From: Eonycteris spelaea
Taxonomy: Eukaryota; Chordata; Mammalia; Chiroptera; Pteropodidae
Direction of reading: 5' to 3'
NCBI GenBank assembly: GCA_003508835.1
Contig: PUFA01000027.1
Span: 9,362,001 to 9,426,000 of the forward strand
DNA: 64,000 nucleotides
A model generated the notes under the pieces. The model saw nothing but the letters and a program-made list of their open reading frames with translations. It had not been told where the DNA came from and made no database searches. Shown here in pieces: positions 36,755 to 47,289 of this stretch. The position numbers and the translations under genes are program-made. Every line of letters begins with the position of its first letter. Position 1 is the stretch's first letter.

Positions 36755-37220
36755 AGACGTGTGTCCTCACAGAAATTCCATTCTAATAAAGAGAGGAGAT
36801 GGTGTGTGGAATCCTCATAAACAAATGATTCATTAAAGCAACAATTACAAAAAGTAATAGGGTTATAAGTTCAAGGTACTAGGTCATTTGTAGGAAGGTA
36901 AGTTAACAAATCTACAGGAAAATTTCTCATAGGAAGTCATGTGTCAGCAACAACCTGAAGGATATGAGTCCCGGCCAGGTGAAGAGGTAGCTAATGCTGG
37001 TTTCAGGAAGAGGAATGATATGTACAAAGGCACAATGAAAGGTGAGATAAATCCTGATGCTTAAAATGACTTAGAAATTGTTCAATATAGCTGTGGCATG
37101 GAATATCAAGGGATATAAGGAAAGGCAAATTAGGCTCAAAAAAGTAACCAAGTGCATGGAGACATGGTTTTATAAACTATGCTAAAGAGTTTGGACTTAC
37201 GTAAAGGGTTGTTGGCCCCC
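36755..37220 (-). mobile_element. L2 LINE fragment
   Basis: 'cctgaaggatatgagtcccg', 'atgtacaaaggcacaatgaa' (L2 'tgcaaaggccctgagg') and 'aaagagtttggacttacgta' lie in inverted L2 order. Confidence 0.65.
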
Positions 37221-37284
37221 CACTGAAATATTTTACTGTGGACAAAATAATAATTTGTGTATGTGTTGAAAAATCACATGGCTC

Positions 37285-37420
37285 CTATGAAATCTAGTTT
37301 CTTTATCTGTAAAGTGGAAATAATGTCATATATCCTACTTGCCTCTTGGATTAGTATGAAGATCAAATAATACAATATATGCTAAAGTTAAGCAAATTCT
37401 AAAATACAAGTAGACCTTAT
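37285..37420 (+). mobile_element. MIR SINE 3' fragment
   Basis: 'tagtttctttatctgtaaag' then 'tggaaataatgtcatatatc' and 'gaagatcaaataatacaata' fit the second half of a plus-strand MIR. Confidence 0.72.
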
Positions 37421-37784
37421 ATTAGAATATTTATTTAATGCTTCAACTATTTTTGTAGGTAAGTGAGCAGGATCTCTGATAGGTAACTAAATTTTATTAT
37501 GTAAGACAATAGTAATAATGTACAATATATATCAGTTACTAGAAAATATTCAATTAAGAGAAAGAATGATACAGAAAACAAGCATTAGGGTAGAAAAATG
37601 TGATGGATGCTATAGTTGTTAAAAATAACTTTTAGTTAACCTTTTCTCTCATTATATTGTTTCTCCTATTGGGGCTAAAGATATTTGTCATGTTTTCTTT
37701 TCAAGCAACCATCCTATGTTTCAGGAATATAAATTTTGTCTTCAGCAGAAGGCAGAGGCTCATTCCCCCTGCCTCCTTCAGGGT

Positions 37785-37904
37785 CAGCATGTGATCTATC
37801 AGAGTGTGATCCATCAGTATGTGATCCATCAGCATATGAACCAACAGCATGTGATCTATCAGTGTGTCATCCATCAGAGAGTAATCCACCAGCGTGTGAC
37901 TAGG
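37785..37904. repeat. 15-bp minisatellite, eight copies
   Basis: Eight consecutive 15-bp units begin with CAG: cagcatgtgatctat, cagagtgtgatccat, cagtatgtgatccat, cagcatatgaaccaa, and so on, ending cagcgtgtgactagg. Register is kept exactly, with no indels between units. Because 15 is a multiple of three, both strands stay open across it (plus 37716-37934, minus 37701-37913) as pentapeptide repeats. No start context or splice signal supports translation. Confidence 0.95.
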
Positions 37905-37909
37905 CTTCG

Positions 37910-40340
37910 CCACTTACGTGCTCCAATGTGTTAGTTTGGAAAGAAATGGCTGAAGACAGAGGTGCCAGGCAGAAATGATTCTTGCCAGGATGGTGTGTTA
38001 ACAATCCGTTCTTAAAGAAGCAGTGTCAGAGGTCCTAGGGGTAACATCCTGTGTCCAGCACCTCTATGGTAAGGTGTTGTGCCCATTAACAGCAGTGGCA
38101 GTAAAGTTCCTTGTGGAAAGTCAGGTGATACACTTTATATGTGGTTCCTGCATGCATGGCTCTTAAGCCTGATTTCCTGTCCTTTAGAGAGGCTCAGGGC
38201 TACTGATATCATTAAATTACTTTTTCTTACACAAGTAAGAGTGGGTTTCATTGTTTGCAACTGATATAGCTGACAAGTGTGTTGAAATAAAACTATGATT
38301 TTTATCTTGAGGTACCTACCGTTTTAGTTTTATTCCTTTACTGTACTTGGTAAGTAGGATGTGAAAACAGTGAGGGAGAGTGTAAATGCGGAACAAAAGA
38401 GGAGAAAGTTATGGATTTCCATACCGTATCCTCAAAATAAAGTAAAAGAAAATTTTTCAAATTAACAGCCTTGAAACTTAAATATGAATTATCCCCACAT
38501 TTTCTTGTGTGATCCTTAAATACTTTCTACAGAAATTTGTTTGTAAAGCTTTATTCTATGATCTCAGTAAAGTTTTATAGTGATTTAAAATGTACATTTT
38601 ATAGTAGGAAGTCTGAGTCCACATTATTGCTTCTTAAGTTATTAATTAATTACTTCTTAAAAATATTTAATCTTTGCATGCACCATTTCCTTTGTCTATA
38701 AAACAAAATACAAATGCCCAGTGAGAGAATATTTTCAACACAGTTAGCATGATGCTTTGTACAGGATAGACATGCAAGAGTTGCTGTTAATATCATGAAG
38801 AATAAAAACACTTTGTTGAACTAGAAAAGTATTTCACGGATGAGAAATGAAGCAGTGGGTACTAGTACTCTGGATTCTTGATCTATGATGGGAGTATGGT
38901 ATTAGAAGGCCTTAAAAATTCAAAGAGAACAAAGACTAGTCTAGGATAAAGAAGTATATTTTATTTTAATCCTCACGTTTGAAGTAGGAGGCAGGAAGGG
39001 TTAATGAAGGTTCAAGTTCTACTTCAAACAGTCCCTGTCTATTATACTAGATGCCAGGGATGGCCAGGCAGCCCTGACTTCTCCATCTTTATATATATTC
39101 TCCTTCCCTCTTTCTTCTAAGTTATAGATTGGTGTTTCTTTGTGCTTGTGTATACACATATGGTAGTATTTATGTGTTGAACAAGAGTTCAAAATGAAAA
39201 TAGTTGCAATAAGTCTATAATATTTAAGAAAGCTAACTTTTATTGATTCCTTTCTTCATTTTTCTGCATCCTAGACTATGTCTTTAATTTTATAATATAG
39301 GAGCACACACTAGGTAGCCTCTGCAGCTGCTTTATTCTCTAACTATTCACTGAATACACTGCTAATGTTTGTTTAGTCCTATCCCAGTGCTCTAAGAGTT
39401 GTTGGAAATAAACAAAAGGACGTTCACAGCCTCCTGGATATGGCTAGTTTCTATTTTTTCATTTATTCTTTTTGTTTCTTCTTTTTGGATTCTCTTCTTT
39501 CCACTCCATCCCTTAATTAGCTGGCTTCATGGTACACTCTACTTCTACATAATGAATTACTAAATGACTGGAGTAATATTGATATAATGGCATATATTAT
39601 TTCTCTTTTCTCTGTGGGATGCATGTACAAGTCTCAAACAGAATATAATTGTGGCTATATGCAGAGTGATAAATAAGCAGGACATGAATATAAACCTGGG
39701 AAACTATTGCTACTAGTGAAAAAAAACTTTAAAAACCATCATCACGCATCAATTTTTAAAATGTAGCTCATGTTTAAACATTTATTTGTTTCAAATGAAT
39801 AATGAAAGGCAGTTCTATCTCTCCCAAACCAAAATTAAGTAGCACTGAAATTCCTTTTCATAGAGAAATATATTTCAAAATTAGGTATTTGGAAAGATAC
39901 TTACATGGCTCGCAACTATAAAAACAAGATAAAAATATTTTGATGCCCTTTTTCCACTTCAGTAGGACATCTACACAAGGCTTCTCTCTAGAGTAATGAT
40001 TTTGCCTCCCTCCAAAGGTATTTTTTTATCCCATATTCAGAAGGTCATATCAAGTCTTTAGCTGCACAGAGCTCCACTCCTATTAATTTAAAATAGGGGC
40101 TTCAGGGGTTCACATACAGAAAAATCTGCTCCTTAAGACGTAAGTGCTACTAAAATCCCACTTGAAGGAAAAAATATATATATATAGCATTGAGTCAAAT
40201 TATTTATATAGTCAATCTTCTTCACTAATAAGAAAAAGAAAAGCTTAGAACAGAAGTTAATAAAATATATTTTGCTTAAACATGATCCAGGTTACCTTCC
40301 TATTTTAGTAATAGGTTTTTAAAAAAAATATGGTATTGTA
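37910..40340. other. Intronic DNA, largely unassigned
   Basis: A possible MIR remnant lies at 38690-38800 ('accatttcctttgtctataa' then 'gcatgatgctttgtacagga'). Otherwise I see no named repeat or exon. Confidence 0.35.
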
Positions 40341-40345
40341 ATTTT

Positions 40346-40346
40346 T

Positions 40347-40388
<42 letters not shown>

Positions 40389-40396
40389 GTCATCTT
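40346..40396. repeat. (ATC)n microsatellite
   Basis: About 15 ATC/TCA units, with one CGT interruption near 40388. It is a pure triplet array and probably length-variable. Confidence 0.95.
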
Positions 40397-40399
40397 GTT

Positions 40400-41430
40400 A
40401 AGCTATCTAGCAGACATAAAAGGTTATTCGCCCATGGCTGTCTCATTTTTAGGAGACTATTGAGCATTCATGGAAAAGAATGAAAGAAATCTGAGTGAAG
40501 ATGCAGGTGCACTAATAAATGGGTGGTCTTTGGATTACAGTATTTATGTGTACTATGGCAAAGCTGAACAGAAACCTAAATGTTATACATACAAAGTGGT
40601 ACAACAAGAACATCTGTGTTGGGGGGATTGAACTGGCATGGCTAACACCTCCAGTGCCAGGTGCAAAGGAAATTTCAATACAGCTTGAGTAATCTTGACT
40701 GCTATCATCTGCCTGCATCAGATTATCCCCTGTGTTCCTAGGCCACCACTATCCATTAGAGTATTTATATGATACATCTGGTGGTGCAATGGCCAAGCAA
40801 GAAGTAGCGATGCCTCTATTACGAGGGGCAAATGCCTGTCTCTTTTACTCAACAAAAAGGCAAATAGGAATTCTTTTCAGGCCCAAGGGCAGCCAGCCAA
40901 TTCTAGGAGACTGATTAGCAGATAGTACTCCAGAAAGATGTCTGCTTTGTTTTTTCAGAATAGTTAGATACATATCCAAGTGCATAATCTGGAGAAGGTT
41001 AACTCTTGAGTTTAAAATTCTGTCTCTAAATATTGTTGGCAGGAAAAGATCAGAGTTTTAACATGTCGCAAGAATCATAATAAAGTTTTAATATGACTTG
41101 GATCAATCCAAAATCTCAACATATATCTGATCTGATAGAGATCATCCATCCAGTAGTTTCCATAATATAAAGCTTCAAAAAATCAACAACTCATTCTACA
41201 CAAAGATTATACACCCTTCTTCAAACCTCCAAATCTCCTGTGCCCTCAAGAAATGGCAATGCCACTAACTGCAGAGAAACTTGAAGTCACCAGATGGGTA
41301 CTACTTCAACATTCCACCATCTTGGAGCCTAGACAAATAAGCACCCACATTTTGCCCTTTGCTTCTGCTTCCTGTTACAATAGATTTGTAGGCTCTTTAT
41401 AAAGCTAGAACATCTCCTTCTGCTTTATAG
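40400..41430. other. Intronic DNA without recognised features
   Basis: Open frames at 40512-40718 (minus) and 40732-40914 (plus) have no recognisable motif. No repeat family named. Confidence 0.35.
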
Positions 41431-41434
41431 CCTC

Positions 41435-42290
41435 ATGTTTTCTTGATTTTTCACATACTCTCCTCACTCTCCATTGGACCCTTGCCATCCGAATCTTTAC
41501 CTGTTCAGGATTCTCTCCTTTAAACTTTTATAAGTGCTGTGTTCACCTGCAGTGATTACCTTCATGATTGCTCACTTCTTAACCAACCACCTTTACAAGT
41601 TTCTTACTTTGTTCCCCTCCTACCTACTTCTCAAACCATTGAAATCTGACTTCTCTCCTTAACATTTCCTTCAAATTCATCATATTAATTTTATAAGTCA
41701 TGTCCTTTCATGCAGCTATAATCATCATTCTCATACATATTTCTGTAGCATTTGACATACGTGACCACCACTTCTACAGGTAATATCTTTCTTTAGCCTT
41801 TGCTTTGTGACACTCTCATATTCTTCCTCCTATATTTCTGGCCACTTATTCCTAGTTTCCTTTTCTCTCCCATTTCCCTCTAACAATTAAAGAATGTAAT
41901 TCTGTAGGGCTTTGTCTGGGTCATTTTTTCTGCTATACTCTTTCATTGCCAACATGGCTTTAGTTACCACCATTTCACAGATGAACCACAGATTTTAATC
42001 TTGTCTTTTAAGATTCAGGCCTGAACAACTGTTCATCCAACATCTGCATTTGAATGACTCATAAGTACTTCAAACCTAACACTTCTGAAGTTAATTCATT
42101 ATTCCCCCTTCCTTCGCCCCCCACCCCGCTCCAAATACCTATCCCTTTTTAAAGTTCTCAATCCCTCCAAATGTCACTACTAGCCACCTAATTAAGTCAG
42201 ATAACATGTCATCTTTGGCATCTGTCTTTCTCCTTTCCCAAATCTATCAAATACCAAGACTTGCCAATTTACTTTTAAAAATGAAAGAAG
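41435..42290 (+). mobile_element. L2 LINE reverse-transcriptase region relic
   Basis: Plus-strand L2/CR1-clade sequence covers the RT domain. 'ctgtagcatttgacatacgt' and 'gaccaccacttc' correspond to the conserved (S)AAFDTVDHH-type stretch. After it come 'tagggctttgtctgggtcat' (from the GSVLGP-type region) and the later 'ctcaatccctccaaatgtca' arm. Pyrimidine-rich composition is typical of sense-strand L2. Many stops and indels. Confidence 0.75.
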
Positions 42291-42572
42291 TCATACATGA
42301 ATATGAATTTTATAAAATATGGCAAAGATGTCTTTTCACTTCACTATCAATCCTTGTCCATCTTTTTCTTTCTCTATCCAAAGGTAAAATTAATTTCAAG
42401 TCTGGTGTACATTCATCTAATGTTTTTGTCTAGTCTTATATGTACTAATATGTGTACTAATTCAATTTCAAATATATGGATGTCTGTCAATTTTTACCAA
42501 AAAAAGTGGTAACATACTCTGTAATTTGGTTTGTTCATACGAGAACATATCATGAAGAACTATTTGTGCATA

Positions 42573-42901
42573 CAGTTGACCCTTGAACAACATGGTATTG
42601 AACTGTACATATTTACATACAGTATTTTTCTTTTCACTTTTTTCTCAATTCTCTAACTATCTGTACTGTTTTCCATCTCTGGTTGGGATTCCAAATGCAA
42701 AAAGCTAATTATATACATTGATCTACACTATTTTATATGGGACACTTGAGTTTCCATGAATTTCGGTATTTGAGGAGGGTTCTGAAACCAATTCCCTCTG
42801 AATACTGAGGATAGCTAAGTTTTGGGGGAGTTGAAAGTTATATGTGGATTTTTGGCTGGGTAGGAGTTGATGCCCCTAACCTCCATGTCAAAGGTCAACT
42901 G
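42573..42901. mobile_element. Tigger2-type nonautonomous DNA transposon
   Basis: Ends cagttgacccttgaacaaca and tgtcaaaggtcaactg are inverted repeats, with TA at 42571-42572 and 42902-42903 as the pogo/Tigger target duplication. The right arm (gggggagttgaaagttatat, gttgatgcccctaacctcca) is the inverted Tigger2 end. A segment at 42735-42815 resembles a MER2 terminus instead. Confidence 0.9.
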
Positions 42902-43032
42902 TATATAGATTTGTCCCATTTTAATTAATGCACACAATACCACAGTCTAAATATCCCACTGTTAGATTGTTTTCTATTTGATGCTAGGCTTCTCCTTTTT
43001 TATATTACAATGCTGTAATGAGTATCTTTATA

Positions 43033-43220
43033 CAAGCATACCTCAGAGATATCATGGGTTCAGTTCCAGACCACTTCAATAAAGCAAGTAGTGCAATGAA
43101 GCCAGTAGTAATCTTTTTGTTGGTGGAGAGTCTTGCCTTCAGTTTGTAAAAAAAAAAAAAAAAAAATGCAACATCTGTGAAGTGCAATAAAGTGAAGTGC
43201 ACTAAAACGAGGTATGCCTG
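43033..43220 (-). mobile_element. Tigger1-derived MITE
   Basis: 188 bp with ends caagcatacctcagagatat and aacgaggtatgcctg flanked by TA (43031-43032, 43221-43222). It joins the Tigger1 3' end ('ggttcagttccagaccactt') to its 5' end ('gaagtgcaataaagtgaagt') in inverted orientation, with everything internal deleted. A6 of the family has grown to 19 A at 43148-43166. Confidence 0.93.
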
Positions 43221-43349
43221 TACACAGCTCCTTACATAAGTGTTTCTCAAGGTTGAGAAATATAATTTTAGAAGATACTGCCAGATTATACTCACGAGTA
43301 GTGTTGAGAGACAATTCTCCATGGATTTTTCACATTTCTGTATGTCTGG

Positions 43350-43775
43350 CAAGTAAGGTTTTGGCCGTCCTTGTTCTGCACTATCATTTCAATGATGCAT
43401 AGTGAATAGTCTTGGAAGAGGTGTCTTCCTCCAGAGCAAAAGGAAGGCATACTTACTATACAGTATAGTAATGTTCCCCTAAACTCAGAGTTCTTCTCCT
43501 ATAATACGACCCATTGCATGGGTAGAGATTACCTGGCCCTCCTTGTGTTGTCCTGTGGGAATCAGGACTTGGGGAACCAGTGCAAAAAGGCTGATTTTCT
43601 GGTCACTGTTATTGTATTTAGTAATAAACTATACACGATCTCTAACCAGGATTCTTATGTCTCCTGGCAGCATTCATGAAAATATGGCAATAGTCATACA
43701 GTTTATTATATTCTCACCATTAGCATATGGAAGATATAATCTCCCCTACATTATAGCCAATGCTCAACAATAACT
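43350..43775. mobile_element. Possible LTR fragment inside the L1
   Basis: This interrupts the inverted L1. 'aggacttggggaaccagtgc', 'agtaataaactatacacgat' and 'ctctaaccaggattcttatg' have the look of a U3/R/U5 end of an old endogenous retroviral LTR, but I cannot name a family or see both ends. Confidence 0.35.
43453..43471. repeat. 9-bp inverted repeat around one base
   Basis: ttactatac-a-gtatagtaa is a perfect inverted repeat. Confidence 0.9.
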
Positions 43776-43929
43776 TTTCTTTTGTTTCTAATAAAATAAG
43801 AGAAAATTTATATTTTATTGTTTTAGTTTGCATTTCCCTGGTTATTAGTATATTCAGGTTGCACATGTTTCTTTCTCCTCACCCTTCTCCATTTGCCCCT
43901 TCCCAATACTTTTTTTTTTTCTCTGATAT

Positions 43930-44180
43930 CACCATCTGGGTCCAACACGACTTCAGCTTCCTAACTAGTCACCCCCCGCCCCCCATTTACTCCATCTTTA
44001 TCAAATGCAGATCTGATCGCATATCTTCCTTGTTTAAAAACACTTAGTCTTTCTGATTATCTTGATAGGACTTACACAACCCCATATTATCTTATTCCCG
44101 CTCTCATCTCTATCTCTATCTGTTGCCATTCTCACCTTCATTTTCTACAGTAAACAGAGCTGTTCACTTTGTTGAATGTC
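43930..44180 (+). mobile_element. L2 LINE fragment
   Basis: 'tcagcttcctaactagtcac', 'aaatgcagatctgatcgcat' and 'cttccttgtttaaaaacact' align with the L2 'cctcctaactggtctccctg... cataagtcagatcatgtcact' arm on the plus strand. Confidence 0.72.
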
Positions 44181-44189
44181 ATGCTTTTG

Positions 44190-44810
44190 TTTTGGGGGTG
44201 TTCATTCATTTATGAAATTGAATTCCATGCACTACTTCAAATTTTCAAATTTATGTTTTCAAAGAAATGTATTATTATTTCATGTTTTAGAAATAAATTT
44301 TGAAAAATCCATGTGTTTTGGCTGTGCACTGTGGCACAAATAAAAGTAAAGGAAAGATATAGAAATGTCATATGGCATTTATTTCTGAGTAATGGGATAG
44401 CTACATATTTTTCATTACAGTTACTTTAATTTTCCACATTCTTCCTTTTACTGAAAGAAACATTGTACTCTATTAGCTAGAAAATGTATTTCTAAATATA
44501 TTGTCCTTTTGTCTCTATTCTGATTTCCTCTTTCACATAATTATAACAAAACAAATATTAAAGTTTCAAATGTAGTGCCCGAGTCTACCTACAGGAAGGT
44601 AGTACAATTTGAAAACACCAAGAGAAGATTAAGTGCATTAATTCCTTCTCCAACCTCACCTAAACCAACTTCGGATGAGTAAGAGCTAAGAAAATATGGC
44701 ATGAGTTGAGAGGAAATTTTGTTGAACATTTCACAGATTTTAGAGTCACACAGTACTGTCTTGGCTTCCATTTACATCTCCCTCCCTCTTGCAATCCTCT
44801 GATCCTCCTC
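44190..44810. other. Intronic DNA without recognised features
   Basis: No named repeat or exon seen. Confidence 0.4.
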
Positions 44811-44814
44811 CCAC

Positions 44815-45060
44815 TCAACGTTTAATAAGCACTATCTGCATGCCAGGATGCTGCTAAGGGAGTCAAAGGAGTTCAAAGAGAAATAGAGTTTATCTACAAA
44901 GACCTACCCTCATCGTAGTGGCGGATGATAAGACAAAACCATGAAGGCAATGATTATAACTTGAGGTAGCATTTGAGTGGTGTTTTGAGGAAAACGTTAA
45001 CATTTGCTTGATGGCTGAGGGATGCAGTGAGATTTTCATGCAGGGAGAATAAGAATATTG
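44815..45060 (-). mobile_element. L2 LINE 3' region
   Basis: Inverted L2: 'taataagcactatctgcatg', 'ccaggatgctgctaagggag' and 'gaggtagcatttgagtggtg' (L2 'gaggtgacatttgagcagag'). It ends about 45060. Confidence 0.65.
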
Positions 45061-45349
45061 CAAGTTAGGGCAAATATAAACAATTCCATAAGAGAGAAAA
45101 TTGTAGTATAGTTATACATGCGTGACAAGATACAAAAACTAAGATATATAATTGTAAATTATAATGAATACTATGTGGGGAATAAAAAAATATGCCATGA
45201 TGAAAAAGAATAATAAAAGGACATAATTTTGATTTTTTAAAAAAGCTTTTTAACCTGGTCAGATGCTAGAGGTAAGGAATGTGCTTAAGAAATAAAATGA
45301 CACAGATAAAATATGGGTGAACGTTACTCGAATCTCAGCCTTGCCCAAG

Positions 45350-45365
45350 TTTTTTTTTTTTTTTT
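45350..45365. repeat. Poly-T tract
   Basis: 16 T; it could be an inverted retroposon tail, but no body is recognised downstream. Confidence 0.9.
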
Positions 45366-45529
45366 GGACTTCTCAAGGCCATACTAGTGTATCATTCTAT
45401 CATGAGTAGTAAATTTGATTTAAAATATTACAAACCCTGTACAAAATGAAAAAAGGTTATGACCCCTGACAGGAAGTTACACTCCTCCTAAAGCAGCTGA
45501 TTCTCTACCATTCTCTGTTTTCCCCCACC

Positions 45530-45705
45530 TTCCTTTTCCTCCCTTCATCTACTGAGGTCTAGGTGATGAAAACTCCATTGCATATAACCCTATGGTCCTG
45601 CCCCTACTGTTGTAATATAAGTCCCTTTGTAAACGAACCCTTCTTAGATTATCCTGAGTGTTTAATGTGTTTCTTATTAGGACTCTTACTTAAATGTTGA
45701 ATTTA
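45530..45705 (+). mobile_element. Probable old LTR fragment (ERVL-like)
   Basis: 'ctactgttgtaatataagtc', 'cctttgtaaacgaacccttc', 'ttagattatcctgagtgttt' and 'gtttcttattaggactctta' read like the 3' part of a mammalian ERVL-class LTR. There is no internal viral region or second LTR. Family not named. Confidence 0.4.
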
Positions 45706-45759
45706 ATTTGGCTTTGAAATAAACTAAGTTTTATGTGGTAGGGTAGATTCACATAAACA

Positions 45760-46220
45760 CACAGATATACCTTACCAGACAAAGCTTTGTGTTCATAAGA
45801 CTGCAGTCTTCAAAAATAATTTGAGTGAAAAGAGTAATCATCTAAAAAAGAGTTATAAATCATGATCAAGATAACACTATGTGGGTCAACACTAAAACCA
45901 TCTTGCAAAACCACTCAATAGTTAAATAAAAATATCACTAATTAAAAAAAAAATAGTAAAAACCACAATGGTATTTGCTCAACTTCATAGGTGAATTTGT
46001 TGGTGGTCTGAGATGTCTGCCAACAAAAGCTCTTTCTGTGCTGTGAACTGACCAAAAGGCCAATGCTAATGGGAATGAAAACTCGATCCGCTTTGTAAGC
46101 AGCTCTTACCCATAATGAGTAAGAGATGGTTTGAATGAAGATAAGAGAAAGCTGATCATACTTTTTTCCATTTATGGACTTTCCAGACTAAAATATTACA
46201 TTATAACTTTTGAGGGAGAA
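45760..46220. other. Intronic DNA without recognised features
   Basis: No named repeat or exon. Confidence 0.4.
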
Positions 46221-46224
46221 GCTA

Positions 46225-47280
46225 AACTACCATTCCTGGGATGACAATTTTAAAGGGCTGTCCATTTAAAATGTACAATTCAGAGTTTTCCAGTATATTC
46301 ATAGACCTCTTCATTACCACAGTAAATTTTAGAATATTTTTCATTCCCTCTAAAAGATACCCTATATATCCTTTAGATATTATCCCTTATTATCTAATCC
46401 CCTAGTCCTACTATTTGTCAATCTGTCAATCTCCCCGTCCTACTATCTCCCCAGCAACTACTAATCAATCTACTTTTCATACCTATAAATTTACCTATCC
46501 TAGATATTTCATATAAATAGAATCATATAATATATGGTCTTTTATGACTTGCTTCTTTCACTTAGTGTATTACTTTTAAGCTTTATGTTTTAGCATGTTT
46601 GTAAGACTTCATTTTTTATGGTTTAATAGCAGTCCATTGTATAGATACACTATATTTTGGTTATCTATTCCCCTATTTATGTAAATTTTGGGTCAAAACT
46701 TTTGGTTATTATAAATAGACATGAATGTACAAGTCTTTGTGTGAATAAATACTTTCATTTCTCTTAGGCATTTATGTAGTAGTAAAATTTCTGGGTCATA
46801 TGCAAACTCTATGTTTAACTATTTGAGGAATCACCAGACAAGCATCATTTTATAGTCCAACCAGAAAGGTGTAAGCGTTATGATTTCTCCACATCCTCAT
46901 CAACACTTATTATCATCTACTTTTTGATTCTAGCTATCTTAGTGTGTATAGAGTGGTATTTCATTGTGGTTTTTATTTGCATTTTCCTGATGAGCAACGA
47001 CATGAAGAACCTTTGCACGTCCTTATTGGCCATTGTATACCCCTTTGGAGAAATATCCATTCAGAACCTGTGCCCATTTTGAATTGGATTACTTATTTTT
47101 CTGTTATTGAGATGTAAGATTTGTTTATATATGGTAGGTACAAGCCTCTTATCAGATATATGATTCACAATTATTTTCTCTTATCTATGTGTTGTCTTTT
47201 CACTTAATAGTGTCCTTTGAAACACAAGTTTTTAATTTTGACAAAGTCCAGTTTATATATTGTTTTAGAATATATAAAAA
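46225..47280 (-). mobile_element. L1 3' region (L1MC/ME type), 5' truncated
   Basis: Inverted L1 3' UTR 'ttaaaatgtacaattcagag' (46265), 'tatttcatataaatagaatc' (46504), 'gcagtccattgtatagatac' (46628), 'tttatttgcattttcctgat' (46972) and 'atatccattcagaacctgtg' (47052). Heavily diverged and no intact frame. Confidence 0.88.
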
Positions 47281-47289
47281 ATCTAGTGC

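Larger units (their letters stand above)
42300..43870 (-). mobile_element. Old L1 (L1ME-type) split by later insertions
   Basis: Inverted L1 pieces in consistent order: 'aacatactctgtaatttggt' and 'acatatcatgaagaactatt' (42510-42565), 'gttagattgttttctatttg' to 'acaatgctgtaatgagtatc' (42962-43027), 'tagaagatactgccagatta' (43270) and 'gtttgcatttccctggttat' (43828). The gaps are two Tigger elements and an LTR-like block at about 43350-43775. Confidence 0.72.

Noticed and set aside
37785..37904. CRISPR array
   Set aside because: The units are contiguous 15-mers without spacers and the genome is mammalian.
37701..37934. Coding gene across the minisatellite
   Set aside because: The open frames on both strands are explained by a 15-bp unit without stops. 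There is no splice context or known domain.
40512..40914. Two adjacent frames on opposite strands (68 and 60 residues)
   Set aside because: Mixed composition drew attention, but there is no motif, splice site or repeat match. Treated as chance.
43005..43352. 115-residue minus-strand open frame
   Set aside because: It spans the Tigger1 MITE and flanking L1, and the Phe run is its poly-A read in reverse.
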